The translations under genes and the position numbers were made by a program. A stretch of DNA of 64,000 nucleotides from Paulinella micropora. Taxonomy: Eukaryota > Cercozoa > Imbricatea > Euglyphida > Paulinellidae. Under the pieces are notes generated by a model. It saw nothing but the letters and a program-made list of their open reading frames with translations. It searched no databases and had not been told where the DNA came from. The stretch's first letter is position 1. Each line of letters begins with the position of its first letter. Location: contig WBZZ01002531.1 of the NCBI GenBank assembly GCA_019918135.1, forward strand, positions 17,501 to 81,500, read 5' to 3'. Shown here piece after piece: positions 1-8,273 of the stretch.

Positions 1-49
1 GAGCTAATACAACGAGACATCATTCTCATTCTTGAGGACTGTGTTTGGT

Positions 50-55
50 TGTATT
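50..55. repeat. Target site duplication, left of element A
   Basis: TGTATT lies directly before the 5'-AG of element A and recurs directly after its last base at 20682..20687. Six-base duplications are the rule for Polinton/Maverick integrases. Bases 1..49 are host flank with no recognisable content. Confidence 0.9.
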
Positions 56-128
56 AGTAGTATAGGGGGCCACTTGGGCACGCTTTTTCAAGACATACCC
101 CACCCCACCACAGAGACACACACCGGCC
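56..128 (+). repeat. Element A left terminal inverted repeat
   Basis: These 73 bases match the reverse complement of 20609..20681 without a difference. Inward of this, similarity continues imperfectly for about 25 bases through a GC-rich patch. The repeat begins AGTAG, as does that of element B, although the rest of the two repeats is unrelated. Confidence 0.95.
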
Positions 129-456
129 CGCAGGGACAAAAAGGCAACGGACAAAGGAAAAAAGGAAATTGAGCCCAGAACCAAAAACAAAAGTAAAATA
201 GAATTCATCAGCCAATACTTCAGCTCCCACAAAAAACACGAAAGCGTGCGTTGATGCTTTGCGTGCTTTCGTGCTTTTCTTGATTTTTTTTTTTTTTTTT
301 TCTCTGTCGTTAGTTTCAGTTTTTTTGTCGCACTTCGGCACACTTTTTCAATACACGCCCCCGCCACACAGAGACACACACCGGCCGGCCCGCACGGGAC
401 AAAATGACAACGGTCAAATAAGTTGTTATAAAAATAATTTTATATTATAGACATAA
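129..456. other. Non-coding left end of element A
   Basis: No convincing gene is seen here; the open frames are low-complexity shadows. The stretch holds an imperfect hairpin at 237..273 with arms CACGAAAGC and GCTTTCGTG, a run of about 20 T near 281..300, and a degenerate second copy of the terminal repeat at 327..418. A TATA-like stretch at 439..447 precedes the first gene. Confidence 0.6.
327..418 (+). repeat. Degenerate second copy of the element A terminal repeat
   Basis: By eye this stretch is roughly 80 per cent like 70..150, sharing GGCACRCTTTTTCAA, the block CACAGAGACACACACCGGCC and the GGGACAAAAT-type inner part. Its GGCCGGCCCG centre resembles the right terminal repeat more than the left one. 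It has the same orientation as the left TIR, about 260 bases further in. It could mark an older, inner end of the element. Confidence 0.75.
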
Positions 457-477
457 ATGTATAACACATATAGAAAA

Positions 478-873
478 ATGACAGACATTCCAAAGAAAAT
501 TAACAAAGGAGGTGTGTATGTTATGAACAATGCTGTATCTCCAAGGGTAGTTGTAAGATGGGGAGAAGAAAACAAAACCAAAGTTAAAAACTTTTGTATC
601 AACGGAAAAAGAAACGAAGAACAAGCATTGGAAGAAGCAAATAGATTTTATGAAGAAAACATAAGACCTAAGTATGAAGTGTGGAAGAAATATAATGACG
701 AACAAGTTCAACAAAATCAAAGACAATACAGAAATGAATGGAACAGAAACTATTTCTCAAGCAAATGGATATGTGAATGTGGATATGAAACCACCAGAGG
801 ATACAAAAATAGACATCTTCAATCAGTCTATCACGAACTAGGAATGAAAAAAATTAATTTATCAAGGAATTAA
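478..873 (+). CDS. AP2-like / zinc-finger protein, left end of element A
   Basis: A small basic protein of about 131 residues. The N-terminal part (KKINKGGVYV ... WGEENKTKVKNF ... EEQALEEANRFYEE) resembles the three-strand plus helix layout of AP2-like DNA-binding domains found in many viruses. The C-terminal part holds a finger of the form C-x-C-x11-H-x5-H (CECG ... RHLQSVYH). Relatives lie at 20057..20533 (element A) and 41036..41485 (element B). An in-frame ATG at 457 would add seven residues; 478 is preferred because the relatives start close to the same motif. The position just inside the terminal repeat suggests a DNA-binding or regulatory role, which is inference. Confidence 0.75.
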   Translation: MTDIPKKINKGGVYVMNNAVSPRVVVRWGEENKTKVKNFCINGKRNEEQALEEANRFYEENIRPKYEVWKKYNDEQVQQNQRQYRNEWNRNYFSSKWICECGYETTRGYKNRHLQSVYHELGMKKINLSRN

Positions 874-1872
874 TTACAAATTTAACTTTTCAACTTTCTT
901 TTTTTCTCTTTTGCTAGTCCTTATATTATTGCTGTCAATGCTTTCTTTTTTCAGTTGCTGACCTGTCTTTTTTTCCTTAGTTGCTTCCTTGACTTTGTCC
1001 GCTAGTTGAGGTTTGACTTCATCAGTTTGCTCTTCCATTTTAGATTTTAATAATTGTTGTGGGCTGACTAGTTCGTGGTCTGAAAGTACCAACTTGAAAC
1101 CTTTACGGCCTTTAACCGTATATATAGCCTTAGAAAACTGAACATCGCCTTTACTGAAAACAGTTCTTTCTAGTTCTTTTCGCACGGTTGAATTCTTAGG
1201 AAATGAATTAATAAGACCGGCTCTATATATTTCTTGATCGTTTTTCTTTTTACCATAATAAACTTCCATAGGTGTAGCTTTTATTGTATTATGAAATGTA
1301 TTATTATAATTATCAACAATTTCATTAATGTAAGGCACCCAAATAAAGTCGTCATTAACTTCCCACATAAAATTTAAATCATTTCTTATTGTTCTAATAA
1401 ATCTATCTACTATACCCATAGTTCGGTGGTCGCCAACTTCGTTAGTTGTATGTTGAATTCCGTTGTCTTTAAAGTATTCTGCGACTTGTCCTTTATATTC
1501 ACTGCCGTTGTCGGAAGTAATCCTTTTAGGTTTCGGCATTTTTTTTAAACCCTCTAATACTTCACCAGTTGATTTATTTTTTATCGGTTCAATCCAGCCA
1601 CGACGAGAATAAACATCAATCATTACTAAACCAAAGTTGTAGTTTTTGTTTCCTTTCTTAGTTGCTATTTTAGACATATCCATTAAGTCAATAAACACTT
1701 GGCTTAATGGTTCTGGCTCAGGGGATAGTATAGTATTCCATTTTTTAGGGGTCTTAGATTGATGGTGTATTTCAGAAGCTTCTTCAATTTTCTTTTTTTC
1801 AAGTTCTTCCTTATCTTGCGGAGACTTCGCCTCTGTTTCAGTATTTTGTGGATTGCTATGTTTATGATCCAT
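874..1872 (-). CDS. Retroviral-type (rve) integrase, element A
   Basis: A 332-residue integrase expected to cut and join the element ends into host DNA, giving the 6-bp duplication. The core shows MIDVYSRRGW near residue 84 and ITSDNGSEY near 137, followed by a conserved helix with RFIRTIRN. The C-terminal part has a small SH3/chromo-like stretch (VKGRKGFKLVLSDHELVSP) and a charged tail. It lies tail to tail against the AP2-like gene with no spacer. Its start codon directly follows a hairpin leader also used by the penton gene. Element B carries a clear relative at 22561..23566. Confidence 0.93.
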   Translation of the reverse strand: MDHKHSNPQNTETEAKSPQDKEELEKKKIEEASEIHHQSKTPKKWNTILSPEPEPLSQVFIDLMDMSKIATKKGNKNYNFGLVMIDVYSRRGWIEPIKNKSTGEVLEGLKKMPKPKRITSDNGSEYKGQVAEYFKDNGIQHTTNEVGDHRTMGIVDRFIRTIRNDLNFMWEVNDDFIWVPYINEIVDNYNNTFHNTIKATPMEVYYGKKKNDQEIYRAGLINSFPKNSTVRKELERTVFSKGDVQFSKAIYTVKGRKGFKLVLSDHELVSPQQLLKSKMEEQTDEVKPQLADKVKEATKEKKTGQQLKKESIDSNNIRTSKREKKKVEKLNL

Positions 1873-1906
1873 TGTAGGGACACCCTACGACCCGACTTTT
1901 TTGGTG
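1868..1906 (-). promoter_or_regulatory. Shared hairpin leader before the integrase gene
   Basis: On the minus strand this segment runs from CACC and an A-run through GTCGGGTCG and the hairpin GTAGGGtgtCCCTAC into ATGGA. The same sequence, one A shorter, stands before the penton gene at 10201..10238. The hairpin ends two bases before the start codon. A common promoter or 5' leader for two unlinked genes is the simplest reading. Confidence 0.8.
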
Positions 1907-1936
1907 TTCCTTATATTGAAAGATTTTTATAAAGTT

Positions 1937-2446
1937 TCAAAATTTAAGAAACATTTTTGAAACATCATTATTTTCTTTTTTTGACTTCTCTGGTTGTCCC
2001 GCATAAACATTGACATTAACACGGCCAGTCTTCTTACCTTTACCTTTCTTAGGCTGTTCCTCTTCTTCACTTTCGCTCTCACTCTCACTCTCCTCTTCCA
2101 CTTTCTTTTTTACCACTTTCTTCGCCTTCTTCTGTTTAGTCTTCAATTTTATACCCGCAACCCGACGGGCAACGATATCTACAAAGTCGTGTTCTACTTC
2201 CTCATCGCTTTCACTGCTCTCCTCACTTAGCTCACCGTCCCGCCCATCAATCATATCCTTAGCCAACTGTTTCTTTGACACATGGTCCATCTTTTCGTCT
2301 TCGTTCATTTCTTTCACATTCTTCGCCTCTTCCTCCGCTAGTAATTCCCTAGCCCTCTCAATCTTCCTTTGCCTCGCATACTGTTTCTTCATTACAGTCG
2401 CTTTTTCAAGGTTCTTTATGGCAATCTCTCTATTACCTCTCGGCAT
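1937..2446 (-). CDS. Charged protein of unknown function, element A
   Basis: About 169 residues. A basic helical N-terminal half is followed by acidic clusters (EESSESDEEVE, EEESESESESEEEE) alternating with lysine runs, and by a conserved C-terminal tail DVSKMFLKF. The relative in element B (23859..24374) keeps the same architecture and tail. No known domain is recognised. Adenovirus-like core or scaffold proteins have similar composition, but that is only a guess. The ATG at 2446 is chosen because the relative starts at the same MP motif. Confidence 0.75.
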   Translation of the reverse strand: MPRGNREIAIKNLEKATVMKKQYARQRKIERARELLAEEEAKNVKEMNEDEKMDHVSKKQLAKDMIDGRDGELSEESSESDEEVEHDFVDIVARRVAGIKLKTKQKKAKKVVKKKVEEESESESESEEEEQPKKGKGKKTGRVNVNVYAGQPEKSKKENNDVSKMFLKF

Positions 2447-2510
2447 TTCGGTTGTATATCTAACCAAAAATAATTTTTATTCGGATTAATTATTATCCAA
2501 ACTATATACA

Positions 2511-5500
2511 ATGAGCCAATACAAATCGCTCTTAGGCTTGTCTGAAATTGCGGTTGATAGTCTAGATATAGCCAATCTTGATTTAACGAACACAAACATA
2601 GTGGGCTTATATACAGATAGGGTGCCAGAAGATGCCGACCCCGTAAATCTTTATTTTACTAATAGCCGATTTGATGCGAGGTTGGCTTTAAAATCAACGA
2701 CTGACTTAAAAGAAGGCACTAATCTATACTATACCACAGCAAGGGCTAATACAGATTTTGACACAAGGATAGCAACTAAATCAATAGATGCTTTAAGTGA
2801 TGTAGTCATAACAGGCACCCCCGCTGATAATCAACTGCTCATTTACAGCACGGGGCAATGGCGAAATGTTGCTTCTCCTTTTCTTAGATTGGATGGCCTC
2901 ACTATGATGTTTGGAAATTTAAATATGGGAGGTTTTAATGTAGTAAATGTGGGCACTGTTGATGGTATTGATGTTTCGGCTCTTGATAGTTCTGTGGTTA
3001 AACTAACAGGAGACCAGACTATAACAGGAAACAAAACATTTACTACTTATGTGGCCGTAAAAGACTCAAATCCATTAAACACTGGCAAGTTATTCTTCAA
3101 TTACAACAATAATATGGGCTCTATCTATTCGTCGGATGTGGGTGGGGTCACGGGCTATCCACTAACTATTGTAGGCTCGTCCATACTTTTTGCTCCAACA
3201 ACAGGTGGTGGAATGACATTAACAAATAATGTTTTAAATTTTAACAGCTCAACAGCAATCAGCGGACTGCCCGCACCATTCTATGATGGCGATGCTTCAA
3301 CAAAAGCATATACCGATACGAAACTGGCCAAGGACGGCACAACGGCTATGACGGGCAGTTTAAATATGGGCGGATTTAACATAACAAATGTGGGCACTGT
3401 TGATAGCATTGATGTTTCCACCCTTGATACCGCTGTAGTTAAATTAACGGGAGACCAAACGATAGCAGGGACGAAAACATTCAGCAATGTAATAAATGCG
3501 AGTGCGGGGATTGATATGAAAAGCCAAAGCATAACAAATGTTAATCTTGTTGATGGTATTGATGTTTCTGCCCTTGATACTTCGGTTGTCAAACTAACAG
3601 GAGACCAAACAATATCAGGGAATAAAAAATTTACTTCAACAATAGAAGTGCGGGGTGCTACTGGTCCAGCCGCTTTTGATGGTATCGGTATTGCCTTTGA
3701 TACGGCAACAAATATAGGAGAGATTGTGGCACAAAAAATAGCAACCGCGGGCTATTATCCGATACAAATAACAGGGTCATATGTTGATTTATATGCGGGT
3801 GATAATGTAATCGCGACAGCAACGGGCACGACACTATCTTTAAACAACAGAAAAATAACAAATTTGGCCACACCGACATTATCAACCGACGGAGCAACAA
3901 AAGGATATGCGGATACATTAGACGGACAAAATGTGAAACTAACAACAAACCAAACCATAGCCGGAATTAAGACATTTAGTAGTGCCCTTGAAATAACAGG
4001 AAATTCAACGAATGCCACAACAAAAGGAACATTCGTGGTTTTTAACTCAACAGCCAATATCGGGTCAATTGCTAGTTTGGATATGAAAACAGCAACATAT
4101 TACAACTTTGAAATTTCTGCGAAAAAAATAAGTTTTATTATTGACGGGACGATAGTCGGTTGGGTAAATGCTTCGGGGTTAGATTGTAATAGTAGCAAAA
4201 TTGCCAACCTTGGAACTCCGACATTATCAACAGACGGGGCGAATAAAAGTTATGTTGATACTAATTTCGTGGGACTATCAACAGACCAAACCATAACAGG
4301 AAGCAAAACATTCAACGGGGCGAGCACCGTGATAAAATATCTAACTTTAACGAACAATGCCGATTTTAATAATCAAACTATCACTAATGGTGGAAATATA
4401 ACATATAATGGGGCGAGGATATTAAACCAAAATGGAGGAGACATATTCTTTTCACAGACATCAGGTGATTACCAATATTTCTTATTTACTCTAAATACTG
4501 CTTCAAGTGGAACCGCGAACCAACGAGGCTACCTATTTACGAATGTAGCGGCTGATGTAAAAGGGGCGGGACTTTATATTTCAAAACTTTTGGATAATAA
4601 AAGTGCTTCGTCTGACATTGTCCGTTTTAATAATGCGGGTGGTATGCGGTTTTATGGAGCCTTAGATATGAACTCAAACAACATAACAAATGGTGGAACA
4701 ATAACAGGAACAACAATTACTTCAACCGCGGGTATATCAACAACAACCGCAACCGCGAGTGGATTAATAACGGCAAATGCGGGAGTATCAACAACGACAC
4801 TAACCGCAAGCGGATTATTAACAGCGACAGGAGGGTCTAGCATAGTTATACAAGGAAATACGAATGGAGGTAATACGAGAGGAATATTTTTGTGGGACAC
4901 TGGCAACACCAGTTATGGTATTTATATGGCTTCAAATGGGGGAGCTACAAATACCAGAAGTCTAGCGGGAGGGTCTGCGGTTGCTGGAAACGATTTTACT
5001 TCTTTCGCCGTTAGATTTAGAGTTAGCAATGTTTCAACCGATGGTTTTATATGGGAGAACTCGTCCGAACAATTGTTAATGTCGTTGAATGGGGCAAATG
5101 GAACACTATGGACAAAAGGGTTAATAACGGCTAGTGCGGGGATATCAACAACAACATTAACAACAACCGACAATATAGTAGTAGGAGCGGGTAAAAGTGT
5201 GATTATTGATAGAAGTGCTGTTGCTAATAATAAACTGGTTTTATATGATAGTGGAACACCTTCAACAACTGGATTTTATGGATTTGGTATTGCTAGTAAT
5301 ACATTAATTTATAATGTTAATGCTTCAACGGATAGCCACGTATTTTACTATGCTGCAACAAATGAATTATTTAGAATAAACAACACAGCAATCACAGCTT
5401 CAAAGTCAATAATTCTTCCAACAACATCAAGCGGTTCTTTAACAATAAGACAAAGACCAACTTATACCAACGACCCGCTACTACATTTTAAATCAGGAGG

Positions 5501-6011
5501 ATATACGAATTATGGAGTGCTTACATCTTCAACTGGTTTGCTTCACGCTTGGACTACTACAAATACCAACAGCGAGCCGTCAGGTAGTTATAATTATATT
5601 CCGCTAAATGGTGCTTGGACAAACTCATCGGACAGGAGGCTAAAATCGGATATTAAAACATTAGACTGCGGGGATTGTTGCGAGAAATTAATGAAGATAA
5701 ATTGTTGTTCGTATTATTGGAAATCAGATGAGAAGAAAGAAAAAAAAGGCCACGGATTTATTGCTGATGAAGTTAAAAAAATATTTCCTGAATTTGTATC
5801 TGAAAGTGGAATGAAAGCAGACGACGGAGAAAGCTACCTTGAAGGCATAACATATACAAGTTTTATACCGATATTGGTCAGCGGATTTCAACATTTATCA
5901 GAAAAAGTAGTTAATTTAGAAAAAGAAAATAAAACTTTACTTAATATATTACAAGACCAAGCGAACCAATTAGCAGAACTAAGAGCAGCAGTATTCCCAA
6001 ACCCAATATAG
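2511..6011 (+). CDS. Fibre-like protein with S74 intramolecular chaperone, element A
   Basis: A 1166-residue protein built like a phage tail fibre. Residues 1-100 carry LYYT-type fibre repeats (TSRFDARLALKSTTDLKEG). The shaft holds about five copies of a VKLTGDQTIAGNKTF-type unit together with many short Ser/Thr/Ala/Gly repeats. The C-terminal part begins SDRRLKSDIKTL and matches the peptidase S74 intramolecular chaperone, known to trimerise fibres and release itself by self-cleavage. It probably forms the host-binding spike of the virion. A short coiled coil and LAELRAAVFPN end the protein. The middle is nearly identical in DNA to the element B fibre, while the S74 domains are quite different. 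Confidence 0.9.
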   Translation: MSQYKSLLGLSEIAVDSLDIANLDLTNTNIVGLYTDRVPEDADPVNLYFTNSRFDARLALKSTTDLKEGTNLYYTTARANTDFDTRIATKSIDALSDVVITGTPADNQLLIYSTGQWRNVASPFLRLDGLTMMFGNLNMGGFNVVNVGTVDGIDVSALDSSVVKLTGDQTITGNKTFTTYVAVKDSNPLNTGKLFFNYNNNMGSIYSSDVGGVTGYPLTIVGSSILFAPTTGGGMTLTNNVLNFNSSTAISGLPAPFYDGDASTKAYTDTKLAKDGTTAMTGSLNMGGFNITNVGTVDSIDVSTLDTAVVKLTGDQTIAGTKTFSNVINASAGIDMKSQSITNVNLVDGIDVSALDTSVVKLTGDQTISGNKKFTSTIEVRGATGPAAFDGIGIAFDTATNIGEIVAQKIATAGYYPIQITGSYVDLYAGDNVIATATGTTLSLNNRKITNLATPTLSTDGATKGYADTLDGQNVKLTTNQTIAGIKTFSSALEITGNSTNATTKGTFVVFNSTANIGSIASLDMKTATYYNFEISAKKISFIIDGTIVGWVNASGLDCNSSKIANLGTPTLSTDGANKSYVDTNFVGLSTDQTITGSKTFNGASTVIKYLTLTNNADFNNQTITNGGNITYNGARILNQNGGDIFFSQTSGDYQYFLFTLNTASSGTANQRGYLFTNVAADVKGAGLYISKLLDNKSASSDIVRFNNAGGMRFYGALDMNSNNITNGGTITGTTITSTAGISTTTATASGLITANAGVSTTTLTASGLLTATGGSSIVIQGNTNGGNTRGIFLWDTGNTSYGIYMASNGGATNTRSLAGGSAVAGNDFTSFAVRFRVSNVSTDGFIWENSSEQLLMSLNGANGTLWTKGLITASAGISTTTLTTTDNIVVGAGKSVIIDRSAVANNKLVLYDSGTPSTTGFYGFGIASNTLIYNVNASTDSHVFYYAATNELFRINNTAITASKSIILPTTSSGSLTIRQRPTYTNDPLLHFKSGGYTNYGVLTSSTGLLHAWTTTNTNSEPSGSYNYIPLNGAWTNSSDRRLKSDIKTLDCGDCCEKLMKINCCSYYWKSDEKKEKKGHGFIADEVKKIFPEFVSESGMKADDGESYLEGITYTSFIPILVSGFQHLSEKVVNLEKENKTLLNILQDQANQLAELRAAVFPNPI

Positions 6012-6017
6012 TTTTTG

Positions 6018-6359
6018 ATGCCCCCTAGATTACACCCACCACCAATCATAGAAGTAGATGGAGGCGAACTCACACCCGAACTCAAAAACCGTGTGCTAGA
6101 TGTCCAAATTAAGCAGGAAGAAAAAAAATTAGACCACGAATACGAGGACAGCTGGGATTGCTGTTTGACTAAGCGAAAAACTGACAGCCGACTTATCAAA
6201 TACTTGTTTCAAATGGGTATCATTATCGCCATCATCACCCTTTGTATCGTGAGGTTGTCTGAAAAGAACTTACCGTGTGAAGTTGCCAACACTTATGTCG
6301 GTATTTTAACACTATTAATAGGCATCTGCCTTCCTAGCCCATCTAGCTCAAAGAAATAA
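6018..6359 (+). CDS. Small two-span membrane protein, element A
   Basis: A 113-residue protein with a proline-rich start (PPRLHPPPIIEVDGGELTPE), a charged middle, and two hydrophobic segments (about residues 68-86 and 93-107) before a short SPSSSKK tail. It follows the fibre gene by six bases. The relative in element B (28185..28541) has the same layout and overlaps its fibre gene. A virion membrane or fibre-anchoring role is possible but not shown. Confidence 0.8.
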   Translation: MPPRLHPPPIIEVDGGELTPELKNRVLDVQIKQEEKKLDHEYEDSWDCCLTKRKTDSRLIKYLFQMGIIIAIITLCIVRLSEKNLPCEVANTYVGILTLLIGICLPSPSSSKK

Positions 6360-6412
6360 AAGGGGATACCCCTTTTGAACCCCACGGCGGGGTTGTAGGG
6401 GCTTGCCCCTAC
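6358..6412. terminator. Three tandem GC-rich hairpins between convergent genes
   Basis: Three hairpins stand back to back: AAAAGGGG/CCCCTTTT (6358..6376), AACCCC/GGGGTT (6378..6394) and GTAGGGGC/GCCCCTAC (6395..6412). They fill the gap between the convergent genes ending at 6359 and 6412 and could end transcription in both directions. The second half recurs exactly for 24 bases inside the polymerase gene at 16383..16406. Confidence 0.75.
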
Positions 6413-6663
6413 TAACACTCATATAGCTGAGTTTTATACCAAGAAGCATCACCAGCACACATCAAAGGTAAAGCCTCATCCCATCCGACACACCAATCGC
6501 TCATCGGCTTATACACACATTTAAATTTGGTTTCTATTCCTTTTTGAATACACCACACACAACTTTCATTTTTTTTATAGCTGACCCGTGAATAGAAATC
6601 ACAAGCAGTCCGAGCAGAAATATTAATTAATAAAAAGTTTATAAATGTAAATATAGAGAGCAT
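6412..6663 (-). CDS. Small secreted cysteine-rich protein, element A
   Basis: An 83-residue protein with a hydrophobic signal peptide (MLSIFTFINFLLINISA) and seven cysteines in the mature part, all kept in the element B relative (28530..28781). No known family is recognised. It runs against the virion block, and its start codon is only five bases from that of the rightward 120-residue gene, so the two genes must share one promoter region or borrow each other's coding DNA. Secretion or an ER/envelope location is inferred from the signal peptide. Confidence 0.75.
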   Translation of the reverse strand: MLSIFTFINFLLINISARTACDFYSRVSYKKNESCVWCIQKGIETKFKCVYKPMSDWCVGWDEALPLMCAGDASWYKTQLYEC

Positions 6664-6668
6664 CGCAA

Positions 6669-7031
6669 ATGACAGACTATAAATACCAAAAGATTATTTT
6701 TCTAAGTAATGATTTTGCGGGAGGTAGCAAGACATTTGACAAAAACATTCAAATGAGCTTTACACCGACTAGAATGAATGTTAAGTTTATCCACTATATG
6801 AACGATATGACTGAAACGAAAACAAAAATTCTTCATATGGATCGCATTGGAATTATTGGCACATTCGCTGATAGCAATGTCGCAAACATTTCCAATCTTA
6901 GCTACAACTTGGGGATTATTAATTGGACTGACGGTCAATATAGTTTTAGAGTGCTTAAAACGGACAATGGTAGTATTGAGACTGACCTGCTAGCTGGAAG
7001 AATTGTTATTTGTTTAGAATTTTTGGGGTAA
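6669..7031 (+). CDS. Conserved 120-residue virion-block protein, element A
   Basis: A 120-residue protein beginning TDYKYQKIIFLSNDFAGG and rich in beta-type sequence. The element B relative (28827..29189) is very similar along its whole length. It sits directly before the packaging ATPase in both elements. No family is recognised from sequence; a minor capsid or cement protein is possible from its place among virion genes. Confidence 0.75.
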   Translation: MTDYKYQKIIFLSNDFAGGSKTFDKNIQMSFTPTRMNVKFIHYMNDMTETKTKILHMDRIGIIGTFADSNVANISNLSYNLGIINWTDGQYSFRVLKTDNGSIETDLLAGRIVICLEFLG

Positions 7032-7044
7032 TTAAAATATAGCG

Positions 7045-7863
7045 ATGGAGAAAATTAACGATATACGAGTTAGACCAGTCAAGCAAAACGGAGATGGCGA
7101 CAAGTTGGCAAAAGGACATAAGTTATTTGGCGAGCCGTATGCCAATATTTTTCTTCTCGCTCGCAAGAAGAGTGGTAAGACGACAGCACTGTTTGAAATC
7201 CTGAAACGAACCACCGACAAAAAAACGAGGATTGTCATTATAGCCAGCACAATACACAAGGACCACATTTACAAAGAAATGGTTAAGCACTTCAAGAAGA
7301 AGGGAAACCCAATGGCGATATATACATATTTGAAAACGGATGGACTGTCTGTTATTGATTACGAGTTAGATAAGCTCAACAAACCCGACGAGGAGCAAGA
7401 AGGCGACATCATTCAAGACGAGAAAGAAGAACCGAAGCCGAAGTTTCTTTATTTTGGTAAAGAGGAAGAGAAGAAACAGAGACAAGCCCCAGCAGAAAGA
7501 CCGAGCAAATACATTACACCAGAAGTCGTTTTCGTGTTAGATGATTTAGGTAGTGGATTAAGGGATAAGTCAGTGAGCGACCTGTTGAAAAAAAATAGAC
7601 ACTACAAGTCAAAGGTGATTATGAGCTCGCAGTATCTTAACGACCTAAAACCTGAGGCTATCAAACAGCTTGACTACCTTCTTATTTTTCCTGGTCAGAG
7701 TGTTGATAAAATAGAACTCGTGTATAAACATTTGGACCTCGGCTATGACCTTGAATACTTCATTGAAAAATATCACGAGGCGACCAAAGAGAGATTTAAC
7801 TTTTTGTATGTTGATGCGGTATCGGACGAACTGAGGCAAAATTTCAACAAAAGGTTTTTATAA
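7045..7863 (+). CDS. FtsK/HerA-type (A32-like) genome-packaging ATPase, element A
   Basis: A 272-residue ATPase that would pump DNA into the capsid. The Walker A loop reads LLARKKSGKTTALFE (about residues 30-45) and the Walker B strand VVFVLDDLG (about 156-164), followed by a conserved SSQYLNDL sensor-like stretch. An acidic, low-complexity insert lies between them. Length and order fit the A32-like ATPases of Polintons, virophages and giant viruses. It lies 13 bases after the 120-residue gene, as in element B. Confidence 0.92.
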   Translation: MEKINDIRVRPVKQNGDGDKLAKGHKLFGEPYANIFLLARKKSGKTTALFEILKRTTDKKTRIVIIASTIHKDHIYKEMVKHFKKKGNPMAIYTYLKTDGLSVIDYELDKLNKPDEEQEGDIIQDEKEEPKPKFLYFGKEEEKKQRQAPAERPSKYITPEVVFVLDDLGSGLRDKSVSDLLKKNRHYKSKVIMSSQYLNDLKPEAIKQLDYLLIFPGQSVDKIELVYKHLDLGYDLEYFIEKYHEATKERFNFLYVDAVSDELRQNFNKRFL

Positions 7864-7894
7864 TATTATTTATTTTTTTTCAAACATTATATAG

Positions 7895-8209
7895 ATGCCA
7901 ACATCACCAGTGATTATTTCACAACCAGCGGGATACAATATCGGATACAATCCAAGCCCAGTAAGTATGCCACAAGCGGGAGGACGAAAGAAGAAGGGAA
8001 AAAAGAAACAAACAGGTGGGAAAGTTAATTGGGCTAAGGTTGGAAAAGCGATAGTGGATGCTAATAGGTTTATCAAGAAGAACCAATTGATTTCAAGGGG
8101 TGCTACTTTTCTTAGCGATGTCGGAGTGCCTTATGCTGACCGTGTAGCGAGGGCTGCGGCGAAGCAAGGATACGGCAAGCAACGAGGAGGAGCAGTCAAA
8201 TTTCGGTAA
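7895..8209 (+). CDS. Small basic virion-type protein, element A
   Basis: A 104-residue protein with a lysine-rich patch (GGRKKKGKKKQTGGK), then a conserved helix-rich part (WAKVGKAIVDANRF, ISRGATFLSDVGVPYADR) and a GYGKQRGG tail. The relative in element B (30086..30412) keeps all three. Composition and position between ATPase and protease suggest a DNA-condensing or minor core protein similar in style to adenovirus core peptides; this is inference. Confidence 0.7.
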   Translation: MPTSPVIISQPAGYNIGYNPSPVSMPQAGGRKKKGKKKQTGGKVNWAKVGKAIVDANRFIKKNQLISRGATFLSDVGVPYADRVARAAAKQGYGKQRGGAVKFR

Positions 8210-8273
8210 GGACAAACCACTCAAATAAAAAACTAAACCTTCTATTATTTTTTTTACTAATAATATAATAGTA

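Noticed and set aside
54-450. Open frames on both strands at the left tip of element A
   Set aside because: They are low-complexity Lys/Phe runs created by poly-T/poly-A and GC-rich repeats, with no relatives in element B.
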